A stretch of DNA of 64,000 nucleotides, from the NCBI GenBank assembly GCA_964034945.1, contig OZ035962.1, positions 101,777,284-101,841,283 of the forward strand, read 5' to 3'. Positions 46,050 to 56,900 of this stretch are shown in pieces. The notes under the pieces were generated by a model. That model did not search any database. It worked only from the letters and a program-made list of their open reading frames with translations, and was not told where the DNA came from. The translations under genes were made by a program, and so were the position numbers. Numbering within the stretch: the first letter of the stretch is position 1; the number at the start of each line of letters is the position of its first letter. Origin of the DNA: Chrysopilus asiliformis. Taxonomy: Eukaryota > Arthropoda > Insecta > Diptera > Rhagionidae.

Positions 46050-46375
46050 TTTCCATTTCAAAACCAATATTATTGTGCGATTTATTTAAAAACGCTGTGC
46101 AGCGCATCGAAAAAATTATAAAACAAAAAGTGTTTAGAATAAAATTTTACATACTTCAAAATTCATTCGCGCGACTCCTTCCCCTCTCCTGACCAACCGG
46201 ATTTTTTTTTTTGCTTTTTCTCGGTACTAATCTTGTCAAAAATTTATTTAAAAAAAAAGTGTTTGAAATAAAATTTCGCACAGCTTTTTCATACATCATA
46301 TTCCAATCTGAGTGACTGTTGGCGGGTTACAGCTTTACAAACTATTTTCTAAAAAAAACGGTAGGCAAGAGTTTT
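46050..46375 (-). mobile_element. Family A2 fragment, two modules
   Basis: TAGAATAAAATTTTACATAC, TGTTTGAAATAAAATTTCGC and ATTCCAATCTGAGTG follow the order of two tandem A2 modules on the minus strand, as at 13.2-13.6 kb. Strongly decayed. Confidence 0.45.
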
Positions 46376-48385
46376 ATTTGGGTTTTTTTTTCTCTAATAC
46401 CGCGAGTTTTTCTTCTATACTCCGATAATGCCACTAAAGTTTGATTGCTATACACTAGAGACCTGCCCCTTATTGTACTACCATCCCTGACCAAGAACCA
46501 AAATTTTCTTCACGCACAGAGGCATCTTTTTTAGCTGGAAAGTGGTTTACAAATCGACAAAATATTCCTTGTTTGATGAAAATTGAATGAAAGCTATTTC
46601 AATATTTATCTGTAACGTATAAAATCGACATATGAGTAGATCAATTACAAACATTCTTCCGAATTCAAATACCTAACTGGTTTGCCTCAAAACAAAATCT
46701 TCTTCCCAGTTTGCATTTGTAGAAAATAAATCAGCTTCCTGTGGACAGGTATGAAATAATTTCAAGTTTCCGAAATATTCTCTACCTGTCCCGTAGATAT
46801 TTATGTATGTACAATTATATGACATTTTCTGGGAAGTTTTGTATATTTCAAAAGGACAAAGGCACAGCATTTCGTTGACGAGATAATGCGCTTATGCCAA
46901 CTCTTGCTTATACTTCAACCTTACTTCCGTAGCGTTTGTCTCGTTTCTGGGTTTCTACCCAAAAAAGGACTTTTGTTCGTTTTCATCCGATTATGTATTA
47001 AATTTTTAAGTCAGTGAGTCGTTTTCCTATTGTCCCGACACATTTTTAATTGAAACATGTCGTCCCATTTCATTTAACAGGATTTAATGAATTTGCCCCT
47101 TTTATGATGCATTTAAATTCTTAATATAGAAGTCAGCTCCAACCGGTCACCAGGGCAAAATACCTACTTCACCGTACAATTTTTGTACAACGGACGGGCG
47201 AAGAGATAATGAATAAAAATTCCATTTTTTTTTATTTTTCATTTTCACGAGAATATGAACGATAATGGCACGAATATAACGACAATTGCGGTGAAATAGG
47301 AAAAAAATGCTTTTGTTTGTGGTTAATTAGGTACAAAAAAAAATTTTTTTTTTCTACCGAGATAATGGGAAAAGGGTTATTTCTTTCTCAATTAATAATA
47401 TGACAATTCTTACAATTTTTGCAAAAATCCAATTAGCTTAGTGCATTCTTCTTTCTTAAATTAAACAAGCAGAAATTGTGAGAAATACTTAACGACTCTG
47501 CTACAAGGCATTCCAAATTATACTAGAAAACTTTAGATTTTTTATTGCCATTAGGTCGTTTTTACTGGCGATTTAGAAGTAAAAGTTTTTTTTACAAGCT
47601 TTTATTTAGATCAGCGCTCTGAAGCCATGTGCACCAAGGGCAACTTCGAGGCTCAAATTGCCCTTCTATCCATCGATTCTTCATGCTACCCGTTTCATTC
47701 TGGCTTGTACGCAAACTGCACACATACGCATATGAAAGAAATAATCTGTTTCACTTTGCATGTAACCCGTTCTGCTTCCACTTGGGCATTTTGCATATCA
47801 TGGAGCTTTGCTGAGTTCTAAGTGAGGCCATTTATGCGAGAGATTTTTATTAGCTCAGTTGTCATTAGGACATTGACTGAAGTAGCGGTGTATTTCATAC
47901 TGCTGAAAATCATGAAAAATTTCACACTGCTGAAAATCATGAAGCGTTCTGTCTCAAAAGACGACACGAATTTTGGACATGATTGTTTTCTTATTCGGTG
48001 TGATAACACAATGCAATGTTTACTATGATTTCAGGAAATTAAAACAATAAAAAAATACGATTTAAATAGGCATTTTCAGCCGTTTCATAAAATATCAATT
48101 GATCAAATTAATGTTTTTGATTTTATGAAATTATTATTATTTTCCGATTGTAATTCGGAAATTTCATATAAAAGTTTTTCATTATCAAAACTTTTTTTAA
48201 CGTAAAGTAAAACAATTAACAGTGTGTCAAAACCAAGCATAACGAAAAGAGCTTTCAACAAGCTTGTTTCACGTGGCTCGGAGAGCAATCCATATAAACA
48301 AGTAAATCGCTTGTCAGTGGTAGTGGATGCCCGAGAACTTTCAAAGCTTTCTTTCCCTGATTTAGATTATCTTGTATATGTTTGT
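46376..48385. other. Unassigned DNA with a small duplication
   Basis: No gene recognised. CACTGCTGAAAATCATGAA is doubled with a 30-bp period at about 47898-47945. AAGCTTTTATTTAG near 47600 matches the start of the F repeat at 51257. Confidence 0.4.
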
Positions 48386-48467
48386 ATGTGGGGGTCAAAT
48401 ATTGTAATCTAATTTTGAGCAACATCCGATTGACTTGAAATTTTACACATATTTTTCCGCTGTCACT
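48386..48467 (+). repeat. Family F fragment
   Basis: GGGTCAAATATTGTAATCTA then CCGATTGACTTGAAATTTTA, the same order as at 42278 and 51330. It ends where the G element begins. Confidence 0.55.
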
Positions 48468-49195
48468 ATTTTTACTTTCCTCTGCTAAAGAGAGAAAGTA
48501 TTATATTCATAACACAGACCGAATCGAGAACGGGGGCATATATAAACTTTCTGATTAGTTTCTGGCAAAATTATGAGAATTTACTGTCGATTTGTCATCT
48601 TGTTCATCTGTCTGTCGATTTGTCTGTCGATTTGTCTGTCGATTTGTCTGTCGATTTGTCTATCGATTTGTCGGTCTGTCGGTCTGTCGATCTGTCGGTC
48701 TGTCGGTCTGTCGGTCTGTCGATCTGTCGATCTGTCGATCTGTCGGTCTGTCTGTTTGTCGGTCTATCGGTCTATCGGTCTATCGGTCTATGGGTCTATC
48801 GGTCTGTCTGTCAATCTGTCTATTGGTCTGTCGGTCTATCAGTCTATCCGATTTATGTATCTGAAATAACTCGAGAACGCGTTGAGCTAGCGACTTGAAA
48901 TTTTTCATAAATAGGTTTCAGGAAAATCGTCGTCTTCTATCAACTTTTGGAAAAGTAACGGTAGCTATAACGGATACCTCCCAAACAGTTTTAAAACACA
49001 GTTTTTTTTTTAAAAGTTCTCGAAATCTATGCGTTTTTTGGTTAAAATGAATATAACAACTTTTAAAGGAAATAAAATCTTCTATATTTTTTCCTCTAAC
49101 GCTTTTTACCTATTTTTAACGTCTCTCGAGATATTTGAAAAATATCATTTTTCACATATTTTTTTCCGATATTGCAGAGGAAAGGATTTTTTTAT
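48468..49195 (+). mobile_element. Family G copy 3
   Basis: Left end ATTTTTACTTTCCTCTGCTA, then GACCGAATCGAGAACGGGGG (as at 17308), an array of GTCT derivatives, AACGCGTTGAGCTAGCGACT with TGAAATTTTTC (the core), AGTAACGGTAGCTATAACGG, and a right end GCAGAGGAAAGG at 49174-49185 that is the complement of CCTTTCCTCTGC near the left end. About 728 bp; lacks the long middle of copy 1. Non-coding. Confidence 0.65.
48600..48845 (+). repeat. Layered GTCT-derived minisatellite
   Basis: First five units of 12 bp (TGTCTGTCGATT), then 8-bp units (CTGTCGGT / CTGTCGAT), then CTATCGGT units. The change of period along the array shows stepwise expansion from a GTCT base. The three open frames (90-98 codons) across it are artefacts. 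Confidence 0.9.
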
Positions 49196-51249
49196 TGTAC
49201 AATTCTTTAAATAAGTCACAATAAATCCATTGATATTATGCCATTTGAACCTTCTTATATAATAGGTAAGACCCCGATTAGACTTTGTGGCAAATGGTTG
49301 GCAACCAATTACGCAGGTACTATAATAATTCCGATTTGGAAGAACCGCACAAGAAAATATTTTGATACATTGTGGTAGATACCAAAAGCAGACGTATCTT
49401 AAGAAATCGAACATAATTGCTTTTTGCTAGAAATCACTTGAAATGATGAAAAGATACTTAAAAATAAATTGCTTTTAGCAACAAGAAGAACGGAATTCTG
49501 ATATCATTCGGCTCTTACACATGATAGAAACTTTATTAACTGGAAACATAAACACAATACTGACAGTAGATTTAGGGCTCAAATATCAATAACAGGAAGT
49601 TTGAGGACGAGTCGACATTTTGCAGCTCAAATGGATTATCCGGAGCGTACACAACTTTTGCTTGATTAAATCCAATTCAATCCAAGCGTAACATAAACAG
49701 CACGCACACAGTTTAACATCAAACCAGATGAAATGTACATAAATATGTCTAGAATTTCATTCAACTTGAATACATTTTATAACATATATTTATATACACG
49801 ACGATGGTTGGTGGTTACATAATATATTTCATCGGGCGACATATACTATGTGTCCTACTATTATTTAGTCGAAAAACTTAATATACTACATATACTGGAG
49901 ATACATATTTGTGAATGTATACAAAGAAATTTCATTCGAATTTTCGTTTATTTCAACCATCATGTGTGGTTACATGTACCTACATAATATTATTATAAAT
50001 ATATAGATTGATTTGAAATATAAATACAAAATGTATATAAACGCACTGGATACAGTACGCATATCCTTTAACTGGAGCATAAAAGCAAATATACGATTAG
50101 TACAAATGTATTCCATCAGCCTTGGCTAGGCTTCGGTTCGCCTCTTCGATATGCTAAAGGCCCAATATATTTTAATGGCATTTGTGCCATAAACAGAAAC
50201 TGCTGGCATCCCTTTGAGAATCAGCCCATCTGCCAGACGATTTTCCATACCGAGTACAGCATACACGAGAAGCATAAATCATAGAGTCATCCATCATATT
50301 CAAATCGACGGACGACGACCGGCTGCGACGCACGGCAAAAAACATTCAATTTGGCGCGATTCGAGACGATTAATTGAATGAACACAAACCACTCCACACT
50401 CCACACAGGCCTGACATCCACAAAATAATGTTCTTGACTTTGGCATATTGCTAAAAACACCAGCATAACATCAGATGCATTTCCCAGCAACTCCACCCCA
50501 AACGATACAAATCTACACAATGCGCAATTATCCTCTGGTATAATCACTATCTGTGGCAATTTCCCACAAAAGAAAATTATATAATGGGAATTCCAACAAT
50601 AATAACTCATCCATCCATCAATCAAGTGAGTCCTTTACTGTTTTCCTGCGACTGCTGATGTAAGTGATTTTTGAAAGGATTTCATTTGTAAACCTACAAT
50701 TATAACCGTCAAATCGACTATCCACTTGCAACTTATCGTATATTGCGAAACATAGTCGATACCCGATTTCTGTCAATTTCCATTGTTTCCAAAGTCCCAT
50801 CGATGTCGAGTATATTTTCGTCTGTATTGAAGTGTAGTAAAATTTTCTTCCACTTTATAATGGCATACTAGTTAAATTTCCATTTCATGATGCACCAATT
50901 TTCATCTCAAGGTGAGAACCTCATCTAACCAACTATGATCCAATTCATGAGAAATATGGTGTACTTCAAGTTATTGCTTTTACGAAATAAATTGCATCTC
51001 GAAATTACGAATCAGGTGAATATGTTACGGTTTACTGCAAGAAATCAGATTATAATTGAAGCAATTAGGACTTTGGAATGAAATGTGGTAGCTCTGAATT
51101 TGAATTGTCTGAATTCAAAATTGCCATCAATGTATTAAACATCGAATTTGATTGCATCACAATCCATAAAAGTCGATATACATATACAAGTAAGGTAAGT
51201 TTATATAATTCGGATCTTTGTTCCAAATGTGTATCGCCTCTCTTTTTTT
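49196..51249. other. Unassigned AT-rich DNA
   Basis: No gene or element recognised in this 2-kb stretch. 49.7-50.05 kb is rich in TA steps. A 112-codon minus frame (50287-50625) has no known family. Confidence 0.45.
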
Positions 51250-51428
51250 ATTAAAAGCTTTTATTTAGCTCGCTATCTTGTCTGTTTGTCTGTTTGTCTG
51301 TTTGTCTGTTTGTCTGTCAGATCAAATCTTGCAACCCAATTTTGACCCACTTCCACTTGTCCGATTGACTTGAAATTTTGCACACTTATATAAGTCCGAT
51401 GACAATACAATATTTTCACTACTTCGTC
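51250..51428 (+). repeat. Family F repeat, copy 2
   Basis: AAAAGCTTTTATTTAGCTCG, then five TGTCTGTT units, GATCAAATCTTGCAACCCAA, CCGATTGACTTGAAATTTTG, and GATGACAATACAATATT. It leads straight into the tandem array. Confidence 0.6.
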
Positions 51429-51930
51429 CTTATAAGGATAACGGAAGGTCCTGTAAGGATAACGTGATTATCCTTTTCTCCAAATTTTCCGGAAAAAAAT
51501 CTATTCTGGGGTTTTTGGGGTCGCTGAATCCGAATCTGTCATCAGAAAGTCTGTAAGGATAACGGAAGGTCCTGTAAGGATAACGTGATTATCCTTTTCT
51601 CCAAATTTTCCGGAAAAAAATCTATCCTGGGGGTTTTTGGGGTCGCTGAATCCGAATCTGTCATTAAAAAGTCTGTAAGGATAACGGAAGGTCCTGTAAG
51701 GATAACGTGATTATCCTTTTCTCCAAATTTTCCGGAAAAAAATCTATTCTGGGGTTTTTGGGGTCGCTGAATCCGAATCTGTCATTAAAAAGTCTGTAAG
51801 GATAACGGAATGTCCTGTAAGGATAACGTGATTATCCTTTTTCTCAATTGTTCCGGGAAAAAATCTATTCTGGGGGTTTTTGGGGTCGCTGAATACGATT
51901 CTCAAGTTAAAAAGCCTGTAAGGACATCTC
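51429..51930 (+). repeat. 121-122-bp tandem array, four units
   Basis: TAAGGATAACG starts units at about 51433, 51554, 51676, 51797 and a partial at about 51919. Each unit has CTGTAAGGATAACG twice (about 23 bp apart), GATTATCCTTTTCTCCAAAT, CCGGAAAAAAATCTATYCTG and GGGGTCGCTGAATMCGA. Units are nearly identical except the last, so expansion is recent. The minus frame 51744-51968 is an artefact. Confidence 0.9.
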
Positions 51931-51997
51931 AAATGTAAAGCTATATATTCGAAGACTAAAAAGAACAAAATAAAAAAAAAATAAAAAATTTTTTTTT

Positions 51998-52217
51998 AAA
52001 AAAAGCTTTTATTAAAAAAAATGCACTAAAAAGAAAAAAATAATTTTCTGGACGCTGTGTATCACAAATATAAAAGCTTTTAAAAAGCGAGATAAAGCAT
52101 AAAACAATAAAATAAACATTTATCTCGCTTTTTAAAAGCTTTTATATTTGTGATACACAGCGTCCAGAAAATTATTTTTTTCTTTTTAGTGCATTTTTTT
52201 TAATAAAAGCTTTTTTT
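51998..52217. repeat. Perfect palindrome, 99-bp arms
   Basis: The left arm 51998-52096 and right arm 52119-52217 are exact inverse complements as far as I can check base by base, separated by 22 bp. Arms begin AAAAAAAGCTTTTATTAAAA and include GGACGCTGTGTATCAC and AGCGAGATAAA. The arm resembles the end of the F repeat at 42.62-42.70 kb. The RNA or single strand would form a 99-bp hairpin. Non-coding. Confidence 0.95.
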
Positions 52218-52501
52218 CGAATAATAAGTAAACCTCATCATATCAAAGAATAAAAAAAATATTCATGCATATTTACATACGTAATTTATTGTTGTTATAG
52301 TCAACAATTAATCAAGTGCAGTAAGTAAACGAATTCGTTTTTAAAATCTAAAGAAATAACTAAAAGAAGTTTGGTGCTTATTTAAGCTTTTTAATAGTAC
52401 TAAAAAATAATGTCCAAGGATTAATTAAACTATCTTTGGAAGAAAAATTTCTTCAAGCTGTTAGTACTATTATAATCCGCGGATGATCCGATTTATGTAT
52501 C
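52218..52501. other. Unassigned DNA
   Basis: AT-rich spacer, no feature seen. Confidence 0.4.
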
Positions 52502-52880
52502 GGGTCTTTCAACAAGGACATAACAATTTTGTATTTAAATAAAACATAGAATAATTGAGATATCGGGCTGAAATTTATTCCAGGTGTAGTGGACATGTTA
52601 CATTTAAGTATGAAATTCGATGTCGTTCATATAGCCACCGCGAGCACGTTTGCACTGATTGATTCTTTGGAGCCAATTTTCCACCACTCTTCCCATATCG
52701 GCCGGAACGTTATGGCAATTTCGCGTTCGATATTGTTCCTGAGCTCCTCTAACGTTGTTAGCTTGTTCACATAAACGACTTAACATAACCCCATATAAAG
52801 AAATCCAACGGCGTTAAATCGTATGAGCGAGGTGGCCATTCGACCGGACCATTTCTCGAGATTACACGATTGCGACCACC

Positions 52881-52946
52881 GGTAGTAAGTTTTAATAATT
52901 TCGGTAGTAAGTTTTAATAATTTCGGTAGTAAGTTTTAATAATTTC
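52881..52946 (-). repeat. 22-bp triplication inside the mariner copy
   Basis: GGTAGTAAGTTTTAATAATT plus TC occurs three times in tandem at the codons for the transposase N-terminus (IIKTYYR). Copy 2 has one unit, so this is a local expansion. Confidence 0.95.
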
Positions 52947-53025
52947 CAAACGTTGCTCGTTCGTGAACTTCATCATGATAAAAATGTAAACCTTGACTGA
53001 CGTTTTAGCATTGCCAGATCATTAA

Positions 53026-53255
53026 CCCTTATGGGAACACCTTAAAATTAATACGAATCGGCACACCTGGGGTTTTTAAGACCCCATTAAAATTCAAGGA
53101 ATTATTTGTGAAACATGTTTATATTTTATTTTTTTAAGACATTTTACATATTGTAAAGTCAAAGGATTTCATATTCAACGCTTAATTTTTTTTTAAAGAT
53201 ATTCACAAAAATATTTGTCTGGGGTCTTCAAAGACCCCAGGTGTTCCAATTAGGG
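53026..53255. mobile_element. piggyBac-type MITE in the mariner copy
   Basis: 230 bp between TTAA at 53022-53025 and 53256-53259. Left CCCTTATGGGAACACC, right (complement) CCCTAATTGGAACACC; subterminal CCTGGGGTYTTYAAAGACCC-type words also match inverted (near 53069 and 53221). CCC...GGG ends with TTAA are typical of piggyBac. The empty site is seen in mariner copy 1 (about 2860). Confidence 0.9.
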
Positions 53256-53419
53256 TTAAAAAAGTTTTAGGGTGCGTTTTTATTAAAATACAAAATTGTT
53301 ATGTCCTTATTGAAAGACCCTTTACATTTAAAGTGATCCGTTTTTATTAAAATAGCACAAATTTCACCCAGAAAACTCACAAAAAGATGAATGTTTTTGA
53401 AAAATACACAGCTCAGCTT

Positions 53420-53735
53420 ATTGCCACAATGTAAACATAAAAAAGCGACAATTTCCAATTGTCAAACACTTTTTATGAGGGCAGACAACATTTTTATGAA
53501 AAATGTAAGAAAAATACTCCATTTGTGTAGGAGAGGCGGAAAGGAGTGGTCCCATTACATTTTGATGTATGGAACTGTTATGTAAAATCATATTCTAAAC
53601 ACATTTTATCTTTATAAATTTTTCGATTCGATGCACAGTTTTCGGGAAAACAGGAAAAAGTATTCCATTTGTATGGGAGAGCGAGGACGCAGTGATCCAA
53701 TTGGATTTTGATCCAGGGCAGTATGGTCATCCTAT
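53420..53735 (+). mobile_element. Family A2 fragment, two modules
   Basis: GTAAACATAAAAAAGCGACA start, then two tandem modules with TTTGATGTATGG, TATGTAAAATCATATTCTAA, CATTTTATCTTTATAAATTT and CCATTTGTATGGGAGAG. It stops at TATGGTCATCCTATT, so the GTCT half is missing. Confidence 0.6.
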
Positions 53736-56019
53736 TCTTAGGGACTGACGATCAAATACGGTACACGCCTCCCCCTTCCCCCCTTCCCCCTTCCCATCTT
53801 CCCGATCACCCACCACCTCTTGCTCTGCCTCATGTTTGTGGTACCATGAAAAAAAAACCAGATTCAAGTGCCAGGTAACAGCCAGGTAAAAAAAATTTTT
53901 TAGGATTAAAAAATCAAATAAATCATTTGCCCTTTTCAATCTCGCGAAAATCAGAAAGTCTTCTTCCTAAAAAAAAGTAGAAAAACTTTTCCGTTTTTCC
54001 ACATAAACATATTTTTGTTAGAAAATACGATTTTTATTAACAAGTTATTTTAGTTAAAGCTGTTTGTCTTGTATCAGAATGGCAATAAATTGATATTATT
54101 AAAAATACGTTTATCAAACATAGCTGTCATAATAATAACAATAAAAATAATGGAATAAACAGGAAACATAATAGAAAAGTAAAGCATAATAACATCAGAC
54201 GGAAGAAAAAAAAAATGAAAATATGAGAACAAAACCGAAATAATAATCGACAGCCATAAGAAAACTAATATGGTTTCTATTTCTGAATTGTGAATCCTGA
54301 GCACGCAAAACCATTCGAATAAACCATTTCCATTCCCATTACAAATTAACTCCCCATTCCACCTGTATTCATCGAAAACTATCCACATTGGGTGGTGACT
54401 CTAGTAAATTGATCTCAAAATATTTGGAGTACCCGACTATACTTGAATATGAAATCCCCCACACGTTCCCATCCACCACTTGCATGGACGAGTGTGGAAT
54501 ATTCTAACTAAATAACAAATTCATTCAACCTAAATACGAATACTCGTAGGTTTGGAATTCGTTGGGTCAAGGGCTTGGCGTCCTTCGCCACCCACATATA
54601 CTCATTGGCTAGGCAGGACAATGTGTTTAGTTATTACGGAAATAGAAATTTGCGGGTTAAATCAATGGCATAAATCTACCACCTCTTATAGGTAATAATA
54701 GTGTCGCAATTTCATAGTCCATTTGACACTACCTAATAATAATAAAATTTAATTGGTGATTAAGCCAGAGGTATTGCTAACTACACTAATTTATCCTTAT
54801 TTTTGGTGGCACATCATCTCCAAAACTTTCAGTGAATTGTGTGTTGTGCCAATTAACCATCTGTGTCAGTTTTATTTATTGTTTTCGGGCATAATTTCAG
54901 CATTATGTATCAGATTTTGGGGGAAAGTATATTGTCTCCCAACCATGACTAGTAGCTCCCCTTTTTGGACATAGATTAAAGGAGCTTGCATTCTGTCTCG
55001 ATAGAATAAACTTTCCTATAAATTCCCACAATACCAACACCAACACCCGCCGCCCAGTATGGATTAGTCCCACATTGTCCTCGCTTCGATGACCAAGGCT
55101 GATGCTCAATTATTCCATGACACATAGTTAATTGAAGTATTTAATTAGGACATTTCTAATTTCCTTTCTTGCAGCCATGAATCGAAATTTTATTCAATTA
55201 GGCGCACTTGGTGCCATCGAAATGTCTTTCTTATAGGCAAAAGGGACAACTTCTTTGGTGTCAGGTGTTCATATTTATTACGTTGAAAAGAACACAATGT
55301 GACTATAATTGGTCTGACCGATAAAGGAATTTTTACTCCTTTTAGAAAATTAAAATCGTTAATTTTGTATAGTTCGAAATAGGACAGCGGCTATAAATAT
55401 TAATTGGTATAACATTTTTTTTTACTATAACCCAATTTTTAGACCCCATTTTCAAATAGGAATTCGTATAGCTTTTTGACAAAAAGGACCATTAAATCTA
55501 TCATAGTTCTAAGAAAATTCATATGAGAAAAAATTTTAGGCATGGTTTGGATTGACCTTCGCATTTCTTCATATTTCGAGGTCTCAACAACTAAACACAA
55601 AAGTCAAGAAAAGAAAATTGATTGATTGATAAATTGCCCAATCAAAAAAAAAAAATGGTGAATTGCAATTTAAGTCACAAATCTTAAAATCAACTTTTTT
55701 CAAAACATTTTTTAATTTTTTATACTTTATATAAACATTCAATGTTACTTGACAATTTTACTTGAATGACTCATGTTTCAACTAACATTGATCGTTTGGA
55801 TGCTCTTCAATGTTCCGTTTGCAGGCAATTTCCATCATTGTTACTTGACGAAAATGTTCATCAATAATACTTGTCAAGTAACATTGAACGTGTGGAGGCT
55901 CCTTTTAAGTAGGCTAACCGCAACTTTATTTTTTAAGAACAGTACGCTCAAACGGGCCTTAATGGATTTTCATGTGAATTTTGCCAAATAAAACGAAAAC
56001 CAAAGAAAAACAATTCATA
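53736..56019. other. Unassigned DNA
   Basis: No gene recognised. A CCCCCTTCC-rich tract lies at about 53768-53800. The 104-codon minus frame 54074-54388 was considered and rejected as a gene. A hairpin AATAGTGTC/GACACTACC lies near 54700-54735. Confidence 0.4.
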
Positions 56020-56240
56020 AATATGCCCCACAGGCGAAATACTTCAAGATGCGGCGTAATAATTTAAATCAAGAGATATATCGGAAGCAAAAATCTACGT
56101 TCCATAAAAAAAAAATCGCAACGAATATTTTAAAATGCACATAAATAATAATGCGCCGCAGATTATTTTTTTTCAGATATATGAAATCTTTGTGGAAAAT
56201 TGTAGAAAAAATGCGCCGCAAGCGACGAAAAATTAGTAGA
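56020..56240. repeat. Second cluster of GCGCCGC / GGCGAA words
   Basis: CCCACAGGCGAAATAC, AAGATGCGGCGTAATA, AATGCGCCGCAGATTA and AATGCGCCGCAAGCGACGA occur within about 210 bp of AT-rich DNA. The same words occur near 7.5, 14.5, 20.0 and 25.1-25.5 kb. Confidence 0.55.
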
Positions 56241-56296
56241 GCATTTGTTGCATATTTAGTGAGCATTTTCTCTAGTATTTGAGAAATAGCAACACT

Positions 56297-56384
56297 CAAT
56301 TGAAAAATCCGGGACAAAAGTTTTTTTTTCGGAACGCCGAACTAAAATCCGGGACGATCCTGGCCACTCCGTATGGTCACCCTA
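56297..56384 (-). repeat. TAGGGTGACCATACG-type repeat, copy 2
   Basis: Minus strand: TAGGGTGACCATACGGAGTG, GTCCCGGATTTTAGTTCGGC, then an A run and ACTTTTGTCCCGGATTTTTC. Matches 25611-25750. Related end words also appear near 14452, 20265 and 53723. Confidence 0.65.
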
Positions 56385-56579
56385 TGTCTTATTATATTTT
56401 AAATACTATTGTTTTTTTTTAAGATGCACTATTTTCGGAAAAATCGGTAAAAACTGTGCCATTTGTATTCGAGAGTGGCAAAGGGTATTACGAATTATAA
56501 TTTTTTTGCGTACAAACCATATTCAAGAATGACATTAACTTGGTGTCAAATATGGTACTAGTAGCTCAAATATTTCATA
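56385..56579 (+). mobile_element. Family A2 fragment
   Basis: ATTTTAAATACTATT..., AAGATGCACTATTTTCGG, CCATTTGTATTCGAGAG follow one A2 module. Weak, decayed. Confidence 0.35.
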
Positions 56580-56900
56580 CTAGCTTGCATACCCGTTGTT
56601 GCCGGGTTAAGTTTTTTCAATTTTTTTTTATGGTCTATGTTGGAGCTAAATCTCAGGCCAATCGGATCAGTAGTTCCCCCGCGAAAGAGTCACATAGAGG
56701 GAAAACTAAGTTTCGAAATCACTTTACCCCCACCCCTTACTCCCCTCACCCCTCGCGCTACTTTTCCGTATGCCTATGTTGGAACCAGAACTACCACAGA
56801 CACTCATGCCAAATTTCAAGTCAATCGCTTAAGCCGTTTTTGCGTGAAAGAGAAACAGACACACAGACAGACACCAACTCATTTTTATATATTAGTATGA
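56580..56900 (-). mobile_element. Helitron (family B), compact copy with both ends
   Basis: Minus strand 5' TCATACTAATATATAAAAAT at 56900, 3' hairpin CCCGGCAACAACGGG then TATGCAAGCTAG at 56580-56583, flanked by A and T. At 321 bp it lacks one internal module relative to 21477-21985. No coding capacity; a 128-codon plus frame across it is an artefact. Confidence 0.9.

Larger units (their letters stand above)
52502..53320 (-). mobile_element. Tc1/mariner deletion derivative, copy 3, with nested MITE
   Basis: Both ends are present: GGGTCTTTCAACAAGGACAT on the plus side at 52502 and the complement ending at 53320. The minus strand carries the transposase start (FTNEQRLEIIKTYY, near 52965) fused by deletion to the LTPLDF.. 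and VVENWLQRINQ part (52640-52860), with frameshifts. A piggyBac-type MITE sits at 53026-53255. Without it the element is about 585 bp, close to copy 2. Confidence 0.85.

Noticed and set aside
48573..48898. Three overlapping plus frames of 90-98 codons
   Set aside because: Artefacts of the GTCT-derived minisatellite.
51429..51930. CRISPR-like regularly repeated array
   Set aside because: Units are directly adjacent with no unique spacers; it is a tandem minisatellite in a eukaryotic genome.
54074..54388. 104-codon minus frame with CVLRIHNSEIETILVFLW, faintly like an innexin membrane segment
   Set aside because: Only a few residues match, the characteristic extracellular cysteines are missing, and no other exon is nearby.
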